Assembly: GCA_015179025.1 (NCBI GenBank)
Contig: WHUX01000107.1
Coordinates: forward strand, 120,619 to 184,618
Source: Terfezia claveryi
Lineage: Eukaryota > Ascomycota > Pezizomycetes > Pezizales > Pezizaceae
DNA length: 64,000 bases
Direction of reading: 5' to 3'
The translations under genes and the position numbers were made by a program. This document shows positions 53,481 to 64,000 of this stretch, in pieces (the first letter of the stretch is position 1; the number at the start of each line of letters is the position of its first letter). The notes below the pieces were generated by a model. It was not told the DNA's origin. It was given only the letters and a program-made list of their open reading frames with translations, and made no database searches.

Positions 53481-53559
53481 TCAGATCACAGAACTTGGTT
53501 CGGAAGGAAAAGAGTTAGGAAATGAGTAAGGAGTACCTTACCTGCTGTCAGACATACTC

Positions 53560-56500
53560 CTAAACATTCTCTTCTCCTGATGGTTTGGATTCTTATTGCT
53601 GAGGAAGAAGTTGAAGTAGTAGTAGCCTATGGAGCTAGTGCTCTAATTATTGGAAAGAGATTGGCAGTTAAGTTGGGAATTTGGAAAAGAGCTAGGGAAG
53701 TTAAAGTTAGGTAGGGAGATAGATCTCGAATTTCTAGAGGAAAATATGTGGTTAATACTAGATATGATATATTGGATTCTTCTTCTCATTTTCTAGGTAA
53801 GTTCAAGATGGATGCCGAAGTTTTGGATATTAGAAACAATAATGTTATTTTAGGTTTATCTTAGTTGGAAAAAAATAGATTTTTAGTGGATACTCAGGAC
53901 AAGTGCCTGAGACAGGTTTCTATAAGTTTAATTATTTCGTATTCTGTTAGATGGATTCCTACTATTTCTGTTCTTGAAGTTGAAGAGCCACTAGAAGATG
54001 GTGAGGTTATACTTATTATTAATATAAGTAAACGATACTCTCATTATGCATATTGCTTTACTGTAGAACAGCCAGCTAGACTCCCTAAATACAAGCCATG
54101 GGACCATGAAATCCCCCTCCAAGACATAACTGCAAAGATACCATTCGGGACTATCTACAAGACAACATAGGAGGAAGATGAAGCACACCAAAAGTACCTT
54201 GATAAAAATCTTCCTACTACCCAAGTCTGATATACACGCTCCTCTGCCGGTACACCCATCCTATTTGTTCAAAAAAAGGTTGAATCCTTAAGGATATGTG
54301 TTAACTACCAATCCTGTAATCGCCTTACTATTCCAAACAAATACCCACTCCCTCTCATCTCCGAGTTACTCGATATAACTCGTAGAGGTAAATGGTTCAC
54401 TCGATTGGACCTTAAGAATGGGTTAAACCTTATTAGAATCGTATCAGGAAATGAATGGAAGACAGCATTCAGGACAAAGAAGGGACTATTCGAGTATATC
54501 GTGATACCATTTGGGTTGACTAATACCTCCACTTACTTTTAAGAAATAATAAATATGATCTTCAAGGATATGGAAGGATATATCTAGTACTTGGACGATA
54601 TACTCATCTATGGAGGTGAGACAGAGGAAGAACATCAACAAATAGTCGAAAAAGTTCTTCCGTAATGCATCCAACATGGGTTAGCCATTAACTTCACAAA
54701 GTCTGAGTTTTATGTTTGGGAGACCTTATTCCTCGGTCCCATTATCAATGGTCAACATGTTCAAATAGATCCTTTTAAGTTCTAAACCATGTCCAAGTGG
54801 CCTATTCCTACCAAAAAGAAAGATGTTCATATATTCCTAGACTTTGCTAATTACTATCATAAATTAATTGCCAACTATAGTGCAAAAGTACATCCCTTAA
54901 TTAATTTGACAAAAGATGTTCCTTTCAGTTGAGGATATGAGCAACAGCAAGCCTTTAATGACCTCCAAGAACAATTCCTCACAGCCTCCATCCTTATACA
55001 GTTTGACAGACAACTCAAGACAATCATAGAGACTCATGCTAGTAACCAAGCTATCGCTGGTATTCTCTCTCAATATCATATTATCAATGGAGGAAAGCAG
55101 CTTTACCCTATTGAATACCATGTGAAAACCCTCTCCGCCACTTAACGCAACTGGCTTATCCATAATAAAGAGTTGTTTGTAATTATGGATTGCTTCTGGA
55201 AGTGGCAAGATTGGTTGGTTGGCATTCCAGTGAATGTCTATATAGACTACCAAGGGTTACAATATTGCAATACCAAGCAGAAGCTCAACTTCTGTCAAGC
55301 TACCTGGTACCTCCGCATGTCTGAGTTTATCGACAATATTCACTACAGACCTGGTTCAAAGATTGGTAAGCCTGAAGGCCTGTCTAGATGTGTAGGGGAA
55401 GAGAAATCAAGCATGGATGCTAGATTTTTCGAAGATGGACAACTAATAGTACTTGAGAAAGAAGATGAAGAGGAAGCCAAAAATGTTGAAGTAGAAGGGA
55501 TAGATATGGCCAAATAGCAGAAGAAGGATAGACTATGGGTGGTACCCCTCAAGTTTAAGTTAGAAGTGTTAAGACAGTACTATGACAGTCCAGTGGCAGG
55601 ACATTGGGGAAGACATAGTACTCAGGAGCTAGTGTCAAGGAACTTTATGTAGAACAAGTAGCAGGAAGATATAGTGAACTATGTGGCAGGATGTACTAAG
55701 TATCAAAAAGCAAAAGCAGATAGGCATAGTAGGCAAACAAAATTAGTACTGATACTAACTGGAGAATGACCATTTGAAAAAATAGCTATGGACTTCATTA
55801 GTGAGTTACCAGAGTCAGAAGATTTCAATGCAATACTTATTATTACAAACCAATTTACGAAAGTACAATACTATATTGCGGCAAAGACTATATAGACAGC
55901 ATACGATGTTACTAATACTGATATTAATGAAATATAGAGACTTTATAGCCTTCCTCAACATATCACCTCCGACCATAGTCTACAATTTGCCTCTAGATTC
56001 CTCAAAGAGCTTAACCAAAAGCTCAATATAACCCTCTGCCTCTCCACTGCCTATCACCCTCATACCGATAGACTTGCAGAATAAGCAGTTTGAATACTTA
56101 AGTAGTACCTTCGTATCTAGTGTCATGATAGGCAAACTCATTAGAAATGATAGCTACTTTTAGCCGAGTTCACCTATAATACTGCTGCCCACTCTACCTA
56201 TAAATACTCCCCTTATTGAAGTTTATATGGATTTGACACTCATACTATCCACCTCTCAGATGACTATGAATTCTCCTCTCCTGCTGCAGAAGAATAGCTA
56301 GACTGAATAACAACTATGCATAACCAAATTTACAATACCCTTAAGCAAATAAACTACAAAAGAAGTGCTATACACCTCGAAAAGGCACGCAGGTTTGCTA
56401 TTGATAATTGTGTATTGGTTGACTACTAGAACCTACAGATACAAGCTGGGAACAACCGTTTCCTTACCAGCAAGTGGATAGTACCCTATAAGGTTATTGA

Positions 56501-56823
56501 AGCTATTGGTTCACACCCATACAGGCTTGAAGTTCCACAAGGTACACAATAGTACAACATTGTTCATGTTACACTCCTAAAGCCATTCAGACGATGAGAT
56601 AAGTCATAAGATATGGATGAAGATGAACTAGATATCTTCCAAGTTGAATACAATGTGGACTCCCACAAAAATAGAGGAGTGGTCAAGTATAGGATATATT
56701 GGGAAGGATATTCGGAGTTTGAAGACACTTGGGAGACATTTAACAAGTTAGATAACTTTCCAGAGAAGCTTAGAAAGTACTGAGAGAAGTTCTCCAATAA
56801 GCTATGTAATAAAAAAGACATCT
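53560..56823 (+). pseudogene. Chromovirus pol polyprotein ending in a chromodomain, with many stops
   Basis: Order of domains: aspartic protease region (VVAYGASALIIGKRLAVKLG; the usual DSGA appears as AYGA); reverse transcriptase with [36 protein letters not shown] and YLDDILIYG (54588..54614); RNase H with HNKELFVIMDCFWKWQDWL; integrase zinc region near 55600-55715 (GHWGRHSTQELV ... CTKYQKAKA) and core AMDFISELPESEDF, SDHSLQFASRFLKEL, AYHPHTDRLAE. The C-terminal chromodomain at about 56640-56780 reads YNVDSHKNRGVVKYRIYWEG then FEDTWETFNKLDNFP, which targets chromovirus integration to heterochromatin in studied relatives. More than twenty stops replace Gln, Arg and Trp codons, consistent with RIP. 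Confidence 0.85.
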
Positions 56824-57117
56824 AAAGTTTGGACCTATATTCAGTATTTATAGATGAAGATATGGTACCATTTACCCTCCTACTCGTCACCTTTTCTCTA
56901 TAGGTTTTTTGGCGAGAGTTTTGGTTTTTAACGGCCATGGCATATATGTATAGACACACTGGTCTTGTGGTGCCCTTAAATAGGATAGAGGTATTGGCCG
57001 AGATGGTCAGTACTTATGCTACCATGGTTACCTGAGTTATTACTAAATACTTATCTTCTCCATGGTCGGAAAAGACTTGTATTCAGCTAAGGATAGCTGT
57101 TTTGAAACAGGGAGTAA

Positions 57118-57742
57118 TGTTATGGCTTAAGTAAGAGACCTACCCTCGATAGGGAATATTTCAATACCTAATTATAGCTGCTAACTGTAATGGCCTGATC
57201 AACCATATAGATGTGGGTAATATGTCCGGAATGGATGGGTATTGGCTTAAGGAAGTGTGTGACCTCTAAATACATTCTCATATATATACTTTCTACTATA
57301 GATATCTATGAAGTTCTTATGTTCATTATTTATGTATTGTTATTTGATGTGTGCAAGCTTATCTCCTGTATGATAGCTTGCCTGTTATGTGTTATAGTTC
57401 AGGCTGTCTAATCAATGTATGTCAGACTTGAGGGTTCCTAAATAGGAAGCGTCTTCTTATTCTAAGTAACCATCTAACGTGAGTACTACAAAGCCATGAT
57501 AGGAAGTATCATTAGATCTGATAAATGAGTTATTAGATCAATACTTTTATATAAGCTACCAGTTTTACATAGTTAATACAATAAGACCCAAGTGGTATTC
57601 TAAGTCTATATCTAGCTTTACTCTTATTGAGTCTACTTTATACCCAAGTTGTGACTGCATTTATACTTATACTTATTGTCTATAACCTTTTTATACCTTT
57701 GCCGCTGACTTGTATACCCATAGTTACAGACTGCCTGTAATA
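57118..57742 (+). repeat. 3' LTR of the chromovirus
   Basis: Begins TGTTATGGCTTAAGTAAGAG, ends CTGCCTGTAATA, 625 bp. A purine-rich GAAACAGGGAGTAA immediately before it may be the polypurine tract. Differences from the 5' LTR are largely transitions. Confidence 0.9.
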
Positions 57743-57749
57743 GGTGATG

Positions 57750-58200
57750 CTTCCTTAGGTATTGCTGGTGGAACAGGGTTACCAAATCCTGTACATTTTC
57801 CAAGTCCTCTGTGGGTTACAAGGTAGCCTCCCTGTCCCCTAACTATTTGACCTTGTACTAGAGCCTGCCATAATACTTCTTAGAATCCAATACCTCCTCG
57901 ATCTCCCACTCCTCTTCTCCTACAAGCACCATGGAAGGAGGGGGAGGATGCTTTTGACCTTGCAGAGGATCGTTTGCAGCTAGTTCAATTTCCGGGATGT
58001 GAACAACAGGGTGGTACTTAATATCTCTAAGGAACTTTAGCTAGTAGGTATGGGTGCCCACAAATACTAACACCTCGAATGGGCCTAGAAATCTATGGTC
58101 AGGCTTGTGGAATAGCCGTTCAGTCCAGATGTGCTAGCTAGAAAGCTACCCTTTATCTATGGGTTGGTACTGTAGGGCTGGCAATCTCAAGGTATTTGTA
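57750..58200 (-). pseudogene. Second chromovirus tail (integrase C-terminus and chromodomain), inverted
   Basis: Read on the minus strand with a frame change: HIWTERLFHKPDHRFLGPFE, then VLVFVGTHTY and FLRDIKYHPVVHIPEIE, then EEEWEIEEVLDSKKYYGRLQ and PTEDLENVQDLVT. This is the GPFEV...LP..Y..HPV.H...L region of gypsy integrases followed by a chromodomain. It abuts the 3' target site of the first chromovirus. Confidence 0.6.
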
Positions 58201-58664
58201 TACTCTAATTACTGGGCTTGAGTATATGCCAGCTCTGATATTCATCAGAAAGATTTTAGCTTGTGTTGTATGCACGCCATGTACACAACGCCACTTTTCA
58301 AAACTGCATGTTACTACACAATCTATTGCTTACAATGCTACTGCCGCAACACTCTTACTTACAACTCATTTTCACTTCGTGCTTGCTAGATTTGCAATTT
58401 GACATTTTGCACCCACCTGCTAATGTCGCTCGCCTTTCTCCTAACTTTAGTAATATTGCTCATTATTTTCCACTTATCCCATCGTCATCAATGCTTGCTT
58501 GACACTTCCCAAGTACCCTGCCGAGTGCTCTTCCTCCTAATGTTACTCCCTGTAATTCTTTTACTACTATTGTTTGCATCCACTTGTTTGTCTTTGCAAT
58601 GTCTGTTCTTCCAACTTCTACAATGACAATATAATCTAATCTCCTTTACAATTCGTACGCAATG
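58201..58664. other. Unassigned AT-rich interval
   Basis: No family resemblance in any frame; CT-rich plus strand keeps short frames open. Confidence 0.35.
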
Positions 58665-59045
58665 CTCCCTTGCCTGTAACTCGCTATTGTATATCCCTCA
58701 CCCTTATCGACATAATAGAGGTACTTTTGTTTGCAACACTGCTCTATTGTTTGTCTCTTTCCACTCACATCTATGATGTAGGTACGTCATAGCCACTCTC
58801 ACTTGCCTGTAACTTGCTATCGCATGTCCCTTACCCTTATTGGACGTGATAGAGGTGCTTTTGTTTGCAATGTGTGCTCTGTTGTTTATCTCCTTCTACA
58901 TTACAATCATGATATAGGCACGTTGGTAGGCTTCTCTCCCTCACTGTTACTTGCTATGTACTCCAGTACATCGGACGGCATACAGGTGCTTCTATTTCCA
59001 ACAAGTATAGATTGTTTCTCCCTTTCCAAATCACCATAATATAGG
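58665..59045 (+). repeat. 133-137-bp tandem repeat, three diverged copies
   Basis: Copies start near 58671, 58804 and 58940 and contain TTGCCTGTAACT(C/T)GCTAT, CCCTTA(C/T)CGA-like, ATAGAGGT(A/G)CTTTTGTTTGC and TTGTTT(G/A)TCTC. Divergence is highest in copy 3. Confidence 0.85.
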
Positions 59046-59465
59046 TAGATGTTTGTACGAAAGATTAAATTTCTACATTAAACTACTCTATCGGACGCTT
59101 CTCATCCCAAATTCATTCCACCAATAAAATCAATTCGAATTATAACTATATAGCCTATGTACATAGGAATAATAAATCATCAATCTATACATTAAACCAA
59201 ACCATCCAAGAAATACAATCACTAAAATATAGAGATAAGAGAATAGAATAATAGGAAACAGAGTAGAAAAAACAATCGCTAAGAAACGGAGATAAGTCAA
59301 TTGAAAAACAAGAAAACAGAGTAGAAAATACATCCCGACTAGCTAGATAACCCCCCAAACTTCTACCATCCTCTACTCAACCTATATCGGACCCTTAAGG
59401 TCGATTTCAACCAAGTTTCTAGAAGGCTAGCTGCAATTCCTGACAGTCCTTATCGTCCTTGACTT
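59046..59465. other. AT-rich spacer downstream of the DUF6532-like gene
   Basis: No gene seen. Two similar GAAAACA/GAAACAGAGTAGAAAA phrases at about 59256 and 59309 form a short tandem. Confidence 0.35.
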
Positions 59466-60574
59466 CTACAGGTTCATCCATGTTAGTTTGGCTCCCTTTG
59501 CATTGATTACCTCCCTCTTCATGGATCTTCTTAATAACTCTTCTGTACCTGTAGCACCCTTCCTTTTGATTTCCTCACCATAGCGTCCGATCCTGCTATG
59601 TTTGTGCATTATAGTATTCTTTAACTCCTCCTGCAGCTCAGAGATATATGATTTCCCTTCCACTACTGCACATGGGTCACTTGCCTCCACTTTGGCTTTC
59701 TTATTGAACCCCCAATTCTGGTTCTCAAGTCTGCCTTAATATTAGCCAACATGAGTATCCTAACCTTCTCATCATATAGTCCCCAAGTTTTTCGAAGTCG
59801 ATGGAAGGAAGTTGTAGTATGTCAGTATTCCTACTTTTAACATTGGAATTTACACTTACTTGCTGATGTTTCAAACTTGAAGTCAACGGCCTTGATGGCT
59901 TTCCTGGTTTTCAACTCCTTCAAGTAATGCTGTATTGTAGTGGCCACCAAACAAATAAAGATGGGGTTGATATGGTTGAAGAATTTGCTGTCTTTTTCTC
60001 TCTCATCTTGGGCCGCCAAAAGAAACATTCATAGAAAACCATCACAATTTGGGCAGCTCGAAATCGGTGGCCCATTCTCTATTCCCACTCCATTAGAGTT
60101 GGTTGCCCAATTTTAGAAATATACTAACCTTCCGTTGTTCTTCCCTACAAACAAATCGATCTTTATGTAACAACCAGTCCACCTTCTTCGCCACCTCCTC
60201 CTTGCTCTGATAATCTAGTCCATATAACTGTAAGATTTTTTGGCGGCACTCATGCATGATGTAAGACCTGTGCTGCGAATGCACGCTTTTCAGCTAATTT
60301 TTGTTAGCAATCGGACGCAGCAAGGTTGTGAACTGCCTACCAATGTGCTACAGGCCTTAGTTCGTCTCAAGTAGCTCTTTTCCTGATCTTGGGCCCATTC
60401 CCAAGCTTTGTCAATTAAGTGGAGGACATCCAATGCATTTAGATATGGCTGCTTGAAAAATGTATAGTTCATAACCCAGTTTTGGGCTATGTAACACAGG
60501 CTTTGCAGCTTGTGGGGAATTGCTGCAAATGAATGAGTCTTTTTACCACTATTAACTAGTCCTTTTACCTCCAC
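59466..60574 (-). pseudogene. DUF6532-like gene in the 58-61 kb repeat region, multi-exon or broken
   Basis: From a start at 60574: MEVKGLVNSGKKTHSFAAIP, then NALDVLHLIDKAWEWAQDQE; then (60093..60284) HECRQKILQLYGLDYQSKEE and VDWLLHKDRFVCREEQRKV; then (59837..60028) DSKFFNHINPIFICLVATTI and QHYLKELKTRKAIKAVDFKF; then (59466..59690) a Lys/Glu-rich tail. F..INPIFICLVAT.I.H.L is the DUF6532 core, preceded by YGL and the KDRFVC segment in the usual order. Frame changes between blocks could be small introns (GTAAGT-like sites at the right places) or lesions. Function is unknown; such proteins are common in repeat-rich fungal genomes. Confidence 0.5.
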
Positions 60575-61217
60575 TATATTTGAATCTGAGCCATTTCTGG
60601 AGGTTCCTGCTTCCTCTTCTTCCTTATGCTTATCACATGATATTTAGTAATTTTCTTACATCCTCTGTTGTAGTACTCTCATCCTGCTTTTCAATTGTAT
60701 CAGCTTCTGATAATCACAAATAAACTTTTTAATAATTCCAACTAACTGTAAGGCTTCTTGGCACTCAGGTATTTGTTGCCCTTAGCTCATGCAGCTGGTC
60801 TCTCCTCTTCCATCTCAGGCCACCATCGGACATGCTACATGTTCTACGCATCATAGAGGTTTTCTATAGTCAGGGGTTGGCCCAGTGAGTTTGGCCGATG
60901 ATACATTGGATGTAACTGATCAGTTGTAGGTAGCAGTAGGTAGCAGTAACGAGTACGTAGCAGTAACAATGGTAGGTAGAAGAAGAGAATAGTTTAGCGA
61001 GTAAAATATTATCGGACGGTCTTTGTATGCTTTTTTGCTTGGATACATGGCAGTCCATTCTATATACCCACTTCTTACTTCTCTGTATTATATTGCATTA
61101 ATATCAGAATGAATCATGTGAACAGTAAGAGATGATCAACCTTACTGAACCTGATCTAGCTCTCAATCACATGTTACAGCCTAGTCTCAATCAAACCCTC
61201 GTTATAGACCCCTTATC
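60575..61217. other. Spacer, possible upstream part of the DUF6532-like gene
   Basis: No clear coding sequence. GTAGGTAGCAGTA and related TAGCAGTAAC phrases repeat at 60925-60970. Confidence 0.35.
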
Positions 61218-61580
61218 TAGTCTAGTTGGCACAAGCCTCTCATAGAGGCCTTATCAGATGATTAGTGACGCTAATCAGACGCTTAGGCCCTACCAACCTC
61301 TCGCTGTTAGGACAATTTACATCCAGACTACAAGAATTACAAAATAATTGTCTTTAACCGCGATTCCGCTAACCTTATTATGTATGTCAATCAGGCTAAC
61401 CTCTCTAACATCACACAGCGGCTCTACCTGAGCCGTTATCGGACTTAGAGCGTGTATAACCCATTTACGAGACTAAGACATATTCATTCTATACTATGAA
61501 CCTTAAAACAAGCTACACACACATCTCACACCCATGCTACCAAAAAGCCAGTAACCAAATCAGACGTTGACCATCTGCTT

Positions 61581-62941
61581 CTAAGCAGAATTATCATTAA
61601 CATCGTCATCCCTTAAGGAATCATTTTCCAATTCGGCTCTGCCTCTGGCTCTCTCTTCTGCCTCTGGCTCTCCCTCTGCCTCTGCCTCTATCTCTTCATC
61701 TGCCTCTGCCTTTGGCTCTGCGTCTGCCTCTGCCTCTTGCTCTTCCCATAAGAGTAAAACCACTCATTGAACTCCCCTCCTGAGGTGGGCCTCCGAATCT
61801 GGCTATTGCAACCCCTTCTGCAGCTTTCTCATCATTGGAAACTTAAATGCCCTGGCTGCTGCACGTGCTGGAGCATGTGCCCTCACATAAGACTTCCCAT
61901 CCTGTGGATTTAACTACTTAAGCCAGCTGAAGCTGCCTTCGTGGTCCGAATCTAGGATTTTGTCCTTGTTGGGTCCCATAAATACCTGGTGATGTCTCTT
62001 GTACTCCGCAAGCTACCCTTTAAACTGACCTATCTTTTTCTGGCATCTGGCCTTTGCATGCTCAAAGCCGTGGTCAGTCCGCGGCCAAGCCTTTAGCTTC
62101 TTCTTCCCAAACTTAATTAGGTATAGCTTATTTTCAAATTGGACACTACAGGGTCATAGGGGTCTGCTCATATCGAACTCATCGTCCCAAAATAGGGCCG
62201 ATCATTAGGGGCAGGGCTTTGATTGGCCCTGTCGACCCTGGAAAGTTGCACCTGAAATAGCAGTGGCTTTATACTATCTGCCACTGCCAGAAAATTGACC
62301 AAATCATCTTGTCACATTCTACGTCATCTAGTGCTGTACCGTTCAATGGTGGCTTTGTTGTACCATAGATTACTCTTACCATCTGACCGTTAGGGATCCG
62401 CGGACGGATCCCTTCGATCAATTCGGCCATTGTGACTTTCCTTAAAGCCACGAGTTGCTTATTTTGGGCATTAGCCAGCAGTAGTCTCCATTAAGGGGAT
62501 TGATATCCTATTATTAGCCGGGTCTATAATGGCAACCCGAACTATGTAAGATGGAAATGTAATCGGACGTCCTATCTCCCCTCTCGAGTCATTTGCAGGT
62601 TTATGCTTTTGTTTTTTGAGGCCAAACCCTCCTTGGTTTCTGTCTCTCGGTGTTTTTTTAAACAATCTAGTAAGAGATGGTGGAATCTCTCTCTAGCTTT
62701 GTCACCCTCTTTATCCCCTTTGGGTGTCAACAATTTGCGCCTAGAGTGGGAAGTCTGTTTTTCGGTCGAGGCATGTGTTGAAACGCTTCCCAAACAGCTG
62801 CTGATATGCCGCCTGCCAGTTTATTCCGTTTGTGAGAGCATATGCCTTGAGATATCTCCACCACTTGCAGTACTCCTCCAAGTTGTCATCTCCTAGCCTA
62901 GCTAGATTTTTGTACGGGAAATTCTCTGATCTCCTTTGCAA
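61581..62941 (-). pseudogene. Unrecognised ORF of the 61-63.8 kb element, disrupted
   Basis: From 62941: MQRRSENFPYKNLARLGDDN, LEEYCKWWRYLKAYALTNGI and NWQAAYQQLFGKRFNTCLDR. In later frames come RPITFPSYIVRVAIIDPANN, MAELIEGIRPRIPNGQMVRV, LDSDHEGSFSWLK, and a C-terminal Glu/Ala repeat (EAEADAEPKAEADEEIEAEA) at 61581..61763. The acidic repeat comes from a TCTGCC-type hexanucleotide array. Stops and frame changes separate the blocks. No family recognised. Confidence 0.35.
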
Positions 62942-62954
62942 CAGCTCTTGACAT

Positions 62955-62969
62955 GTTGTTGTTGTTGTT

Positions 62970-63007
<38 letters not shown>

Positions 63008-63195
63008 GCTGTATTTGTGCTGTTATTGTTGTTGTTGTTGTTGTTGCTGCTGTTGCTGCTGTGCTATCGTCTCTACAATAATACGAGGTCTGATTGAGAC
63101 TACTGTTGCTGCTGTTGCTGCTGTTGTTGCTATTGCTACTGTTGCTGCTGTTGCTGCTGTTGCTGCTATTGCTGCTGTTACTGCTATTGTTATTA
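62955..63195 (+). repeat. GTT/GCT trinucleotide-rich tract
   Basis: About 240 bp of GTT, GCT and ATT triplets with one unique 40-bp interruption (about 63060-63105). It lies directly upstream of the minus-strand ORF and would encode poly-Gln, poly-Asn or poly-Thr depending on frame. A smaller similar tract is at 28625-28695, upstream of the FAR1-like fragment. Confidence 0.9.
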
Positions 63196-63294
63196 TTGTT
63201 GCTGCTACCTAATGTAGTAATATCTGAATTAGTTAAACCTGTTTGTCCGATATCTGATTTGTAATATACTGTAACTAGCTAGCTGTTAAACTAA

Positions 63295-63430
63295 CAATTG
63301 TGTGAAAGTCTCACAATTCAAAATTCCTGTGTGTAGAATTCAGAAGTGAGAAAATCTCACAATTCAAAGTTTCTGTATGTAGAATTCAAAGAGAGAAAAT
63401 CTCACAATTTGAAGTTCCCATGTGCAGATT
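63295..63430 (+). repeat. About 50-57-bp tandem repeat, three copies
   Basis: Units contain GTGAAAGTCTCACAATTCAA or GAGAAAATCTCACAATTCAA, then a TTCCTGTGTGTAGAATTCAG-like segment. GAGA.AATCTC gives each a small palindrome. It lies in the right subterminal part of the TIR element. Confidence 0.85.
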
Positions 63431-63782
63431 CAGAAGTGATGTAGATTACAATGTACTGGATTGAGCATCCTAATGGATAGTAGAGGCCCTTTATATATAC
63501 ACAAGGCCCCTTCGCAGTATTTACTATGCTATGAACGATAATAACTATGGCTTTGCTAGACTATGCTAGTTCGTTTTATGACTCAACAGGTCCAATGGCC
63601 AGTTGTTTGTATATCATTGTGTTTGGATGATAGTCCCAAATGCTGTAGCGAAGTGGCAGTACAAAGATGCCAAATAACATAACTAGTACGCAGTTTAGTA
63701 GGGACTAGAAACTAGAACTAGACCTCCATATTACCCTAGTTAGTTGATATTACCCTACGAGAGGCTTATGCTAACCAGACTA

Positions 63783-64000
63783 TATATTACCGAGAATAGA
63801 TGATTCTTATTAGAGTGGAATGAACAAAGAAGTCAGGGAATCCTTGGCAACTACATTCTAAGGTACAAAGGTATTGTAAACCGAAATAGCTAGAGTTAAC
63901 TGATTAACAACCTGGGTTCATTTCAAATGCTTGTGAGTTTGAAAGGGACGTGTAGTGGCAATAAGCAACCTAAATTAGACTAGATTAGGCTAGCTCTTCT
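63783..64000. other. Right edge of window, nothing recognised
   Basis: No gene or repeat recognised in the last 220 bp. Confidence 0.3.

Larger units (their letters stand above)
40303..57742 (+). mobile_element. Ty3/gypsy chromovirus, RIP-damaged, with nested insertions
   Basis: The 5' LTR starts TGTTACAGCTTAGGTAAGAG at 40303 and, after two insertions, ends CCTACCTGTAACA at 49495. The 3' LTR runs 57118..57742. Flanking pentamers GGTAA (left) and GGTGA (57743..57747) differ by one transition and fit a mutated 5-bp target duplication. The interior has a gag zinc knuckle, protease-like region, reverse transcriptase, RNase H, integrase and chromodomain in Ty3/gypsy order. Nested within are a 250-bp insert (about 40812), the Plavaka-like element (41146..49460) and a pogo element (50174..52419). 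Confidence 0.9.
61220..63780. mobile_element. TIR element (2.56 kb) with TA flanks
   Basis: The left end GTCTAGTTGGCACAAGCCTC continues TCATAGAGG; the right end at 63752..63780 is its inverse with four mismatches (GTCTGGTTAGCATAAGCCTC). TA abuts both (61218..61219 and 63781..63782). The same terminal sequence occurs alone at 7640, 16270, 17286 and 18171, so this is a dispersed family. The interior encodes an unrecognised minus-strand protein. Confidence 0.65.

Overview
The window looks like nuclear DNA of a filamentous ascomycete (Pezizomycotina). The supporting signs are introns of about 55-110 bp with GTATGT-like donors and CTAAC/CTAAT-like branch points, fungal-type gene families, and a dense load of fungal transposon classes, many carrying C-to-T stop codons that resemble repeat-induced point mutation (RIP). 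A repeat-rich genome of the truffle/morel type (Pezizomycetes) would fit, but that is inference; no species marker was identified.

Gene-bearing part. From left to right there are five ordinary conserved genes and one very small one. They are a Tls1/HCA59-family splicing-associated protein (minus strand, cut by the left edge), anthranilate synthase component I (TRP2, minus, four exons), mitochondrial intermediate peptidase (OCT1, plus, two exons, with two apparent single-base losses in G runs near its 3' end), a secreted PLC-like phosphodiesterase (minus, about 8.0-9.3 kb), and the XPG-family repair nuclease RAD2 (plus, 21.5-25.5 kb, three exons). The sixth is a probable metallothionein of about 23 codons at 35.3 kb, too short for ordinary ORF finding. 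TRP2 and OCT1 are divergent and share a 1.06-kb promoter interval with a canonical TGAGTCA site.

Repeat-bearing part. 9.8-12.3 kb is a TA-flanked terminal-inverted-repeat (TIR) transposon. 12.3-14.8 kb is a composite of large palindromes and a foldback array of 40/43-bp units. 15-20.5 kb holds minisatellites, a PIF/Harbinger-like non-autonomous element and retroelement fragments. 25.6-34 kb is a graveyard of solo LTRs, LINE ribonuclease H fragments, a MITE, a FAR1/MULE fragment, an NLR fragment and a second 40-bp-unit array. 36.4-40.1 kb has a pogo relic, a mutated copy of the 27-kb solo LTR and a 5'-truncated LINE.

40.3-57.7 kb is one Ty3/gypsy chromovirus. Its 5' LTR is split by an 8.3-kb Plavaka-like DNA transposon, and its gag region is split by a pogo element. 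57.7-64 kb has a second, inverted chromovirus tail, a 133-137-bp tandem repeat, and TIR elements with unclassified genes. A DUF6532-like coding region occurs twice, in two unrelated mobile contexts (48 kb and 60 kb).

The most unusual signals are pairs of palindromes and hairpins whose two arms have changed together between copies (12.35/14.7 kb and 27.65/27.7 kb), the foldback array, the metallothionein-like microgene, and the DUF6532-like genes carried by transposons. No alignment or search was run. Family calls rest on recognised motifs, and pseudogene spans are approximate.
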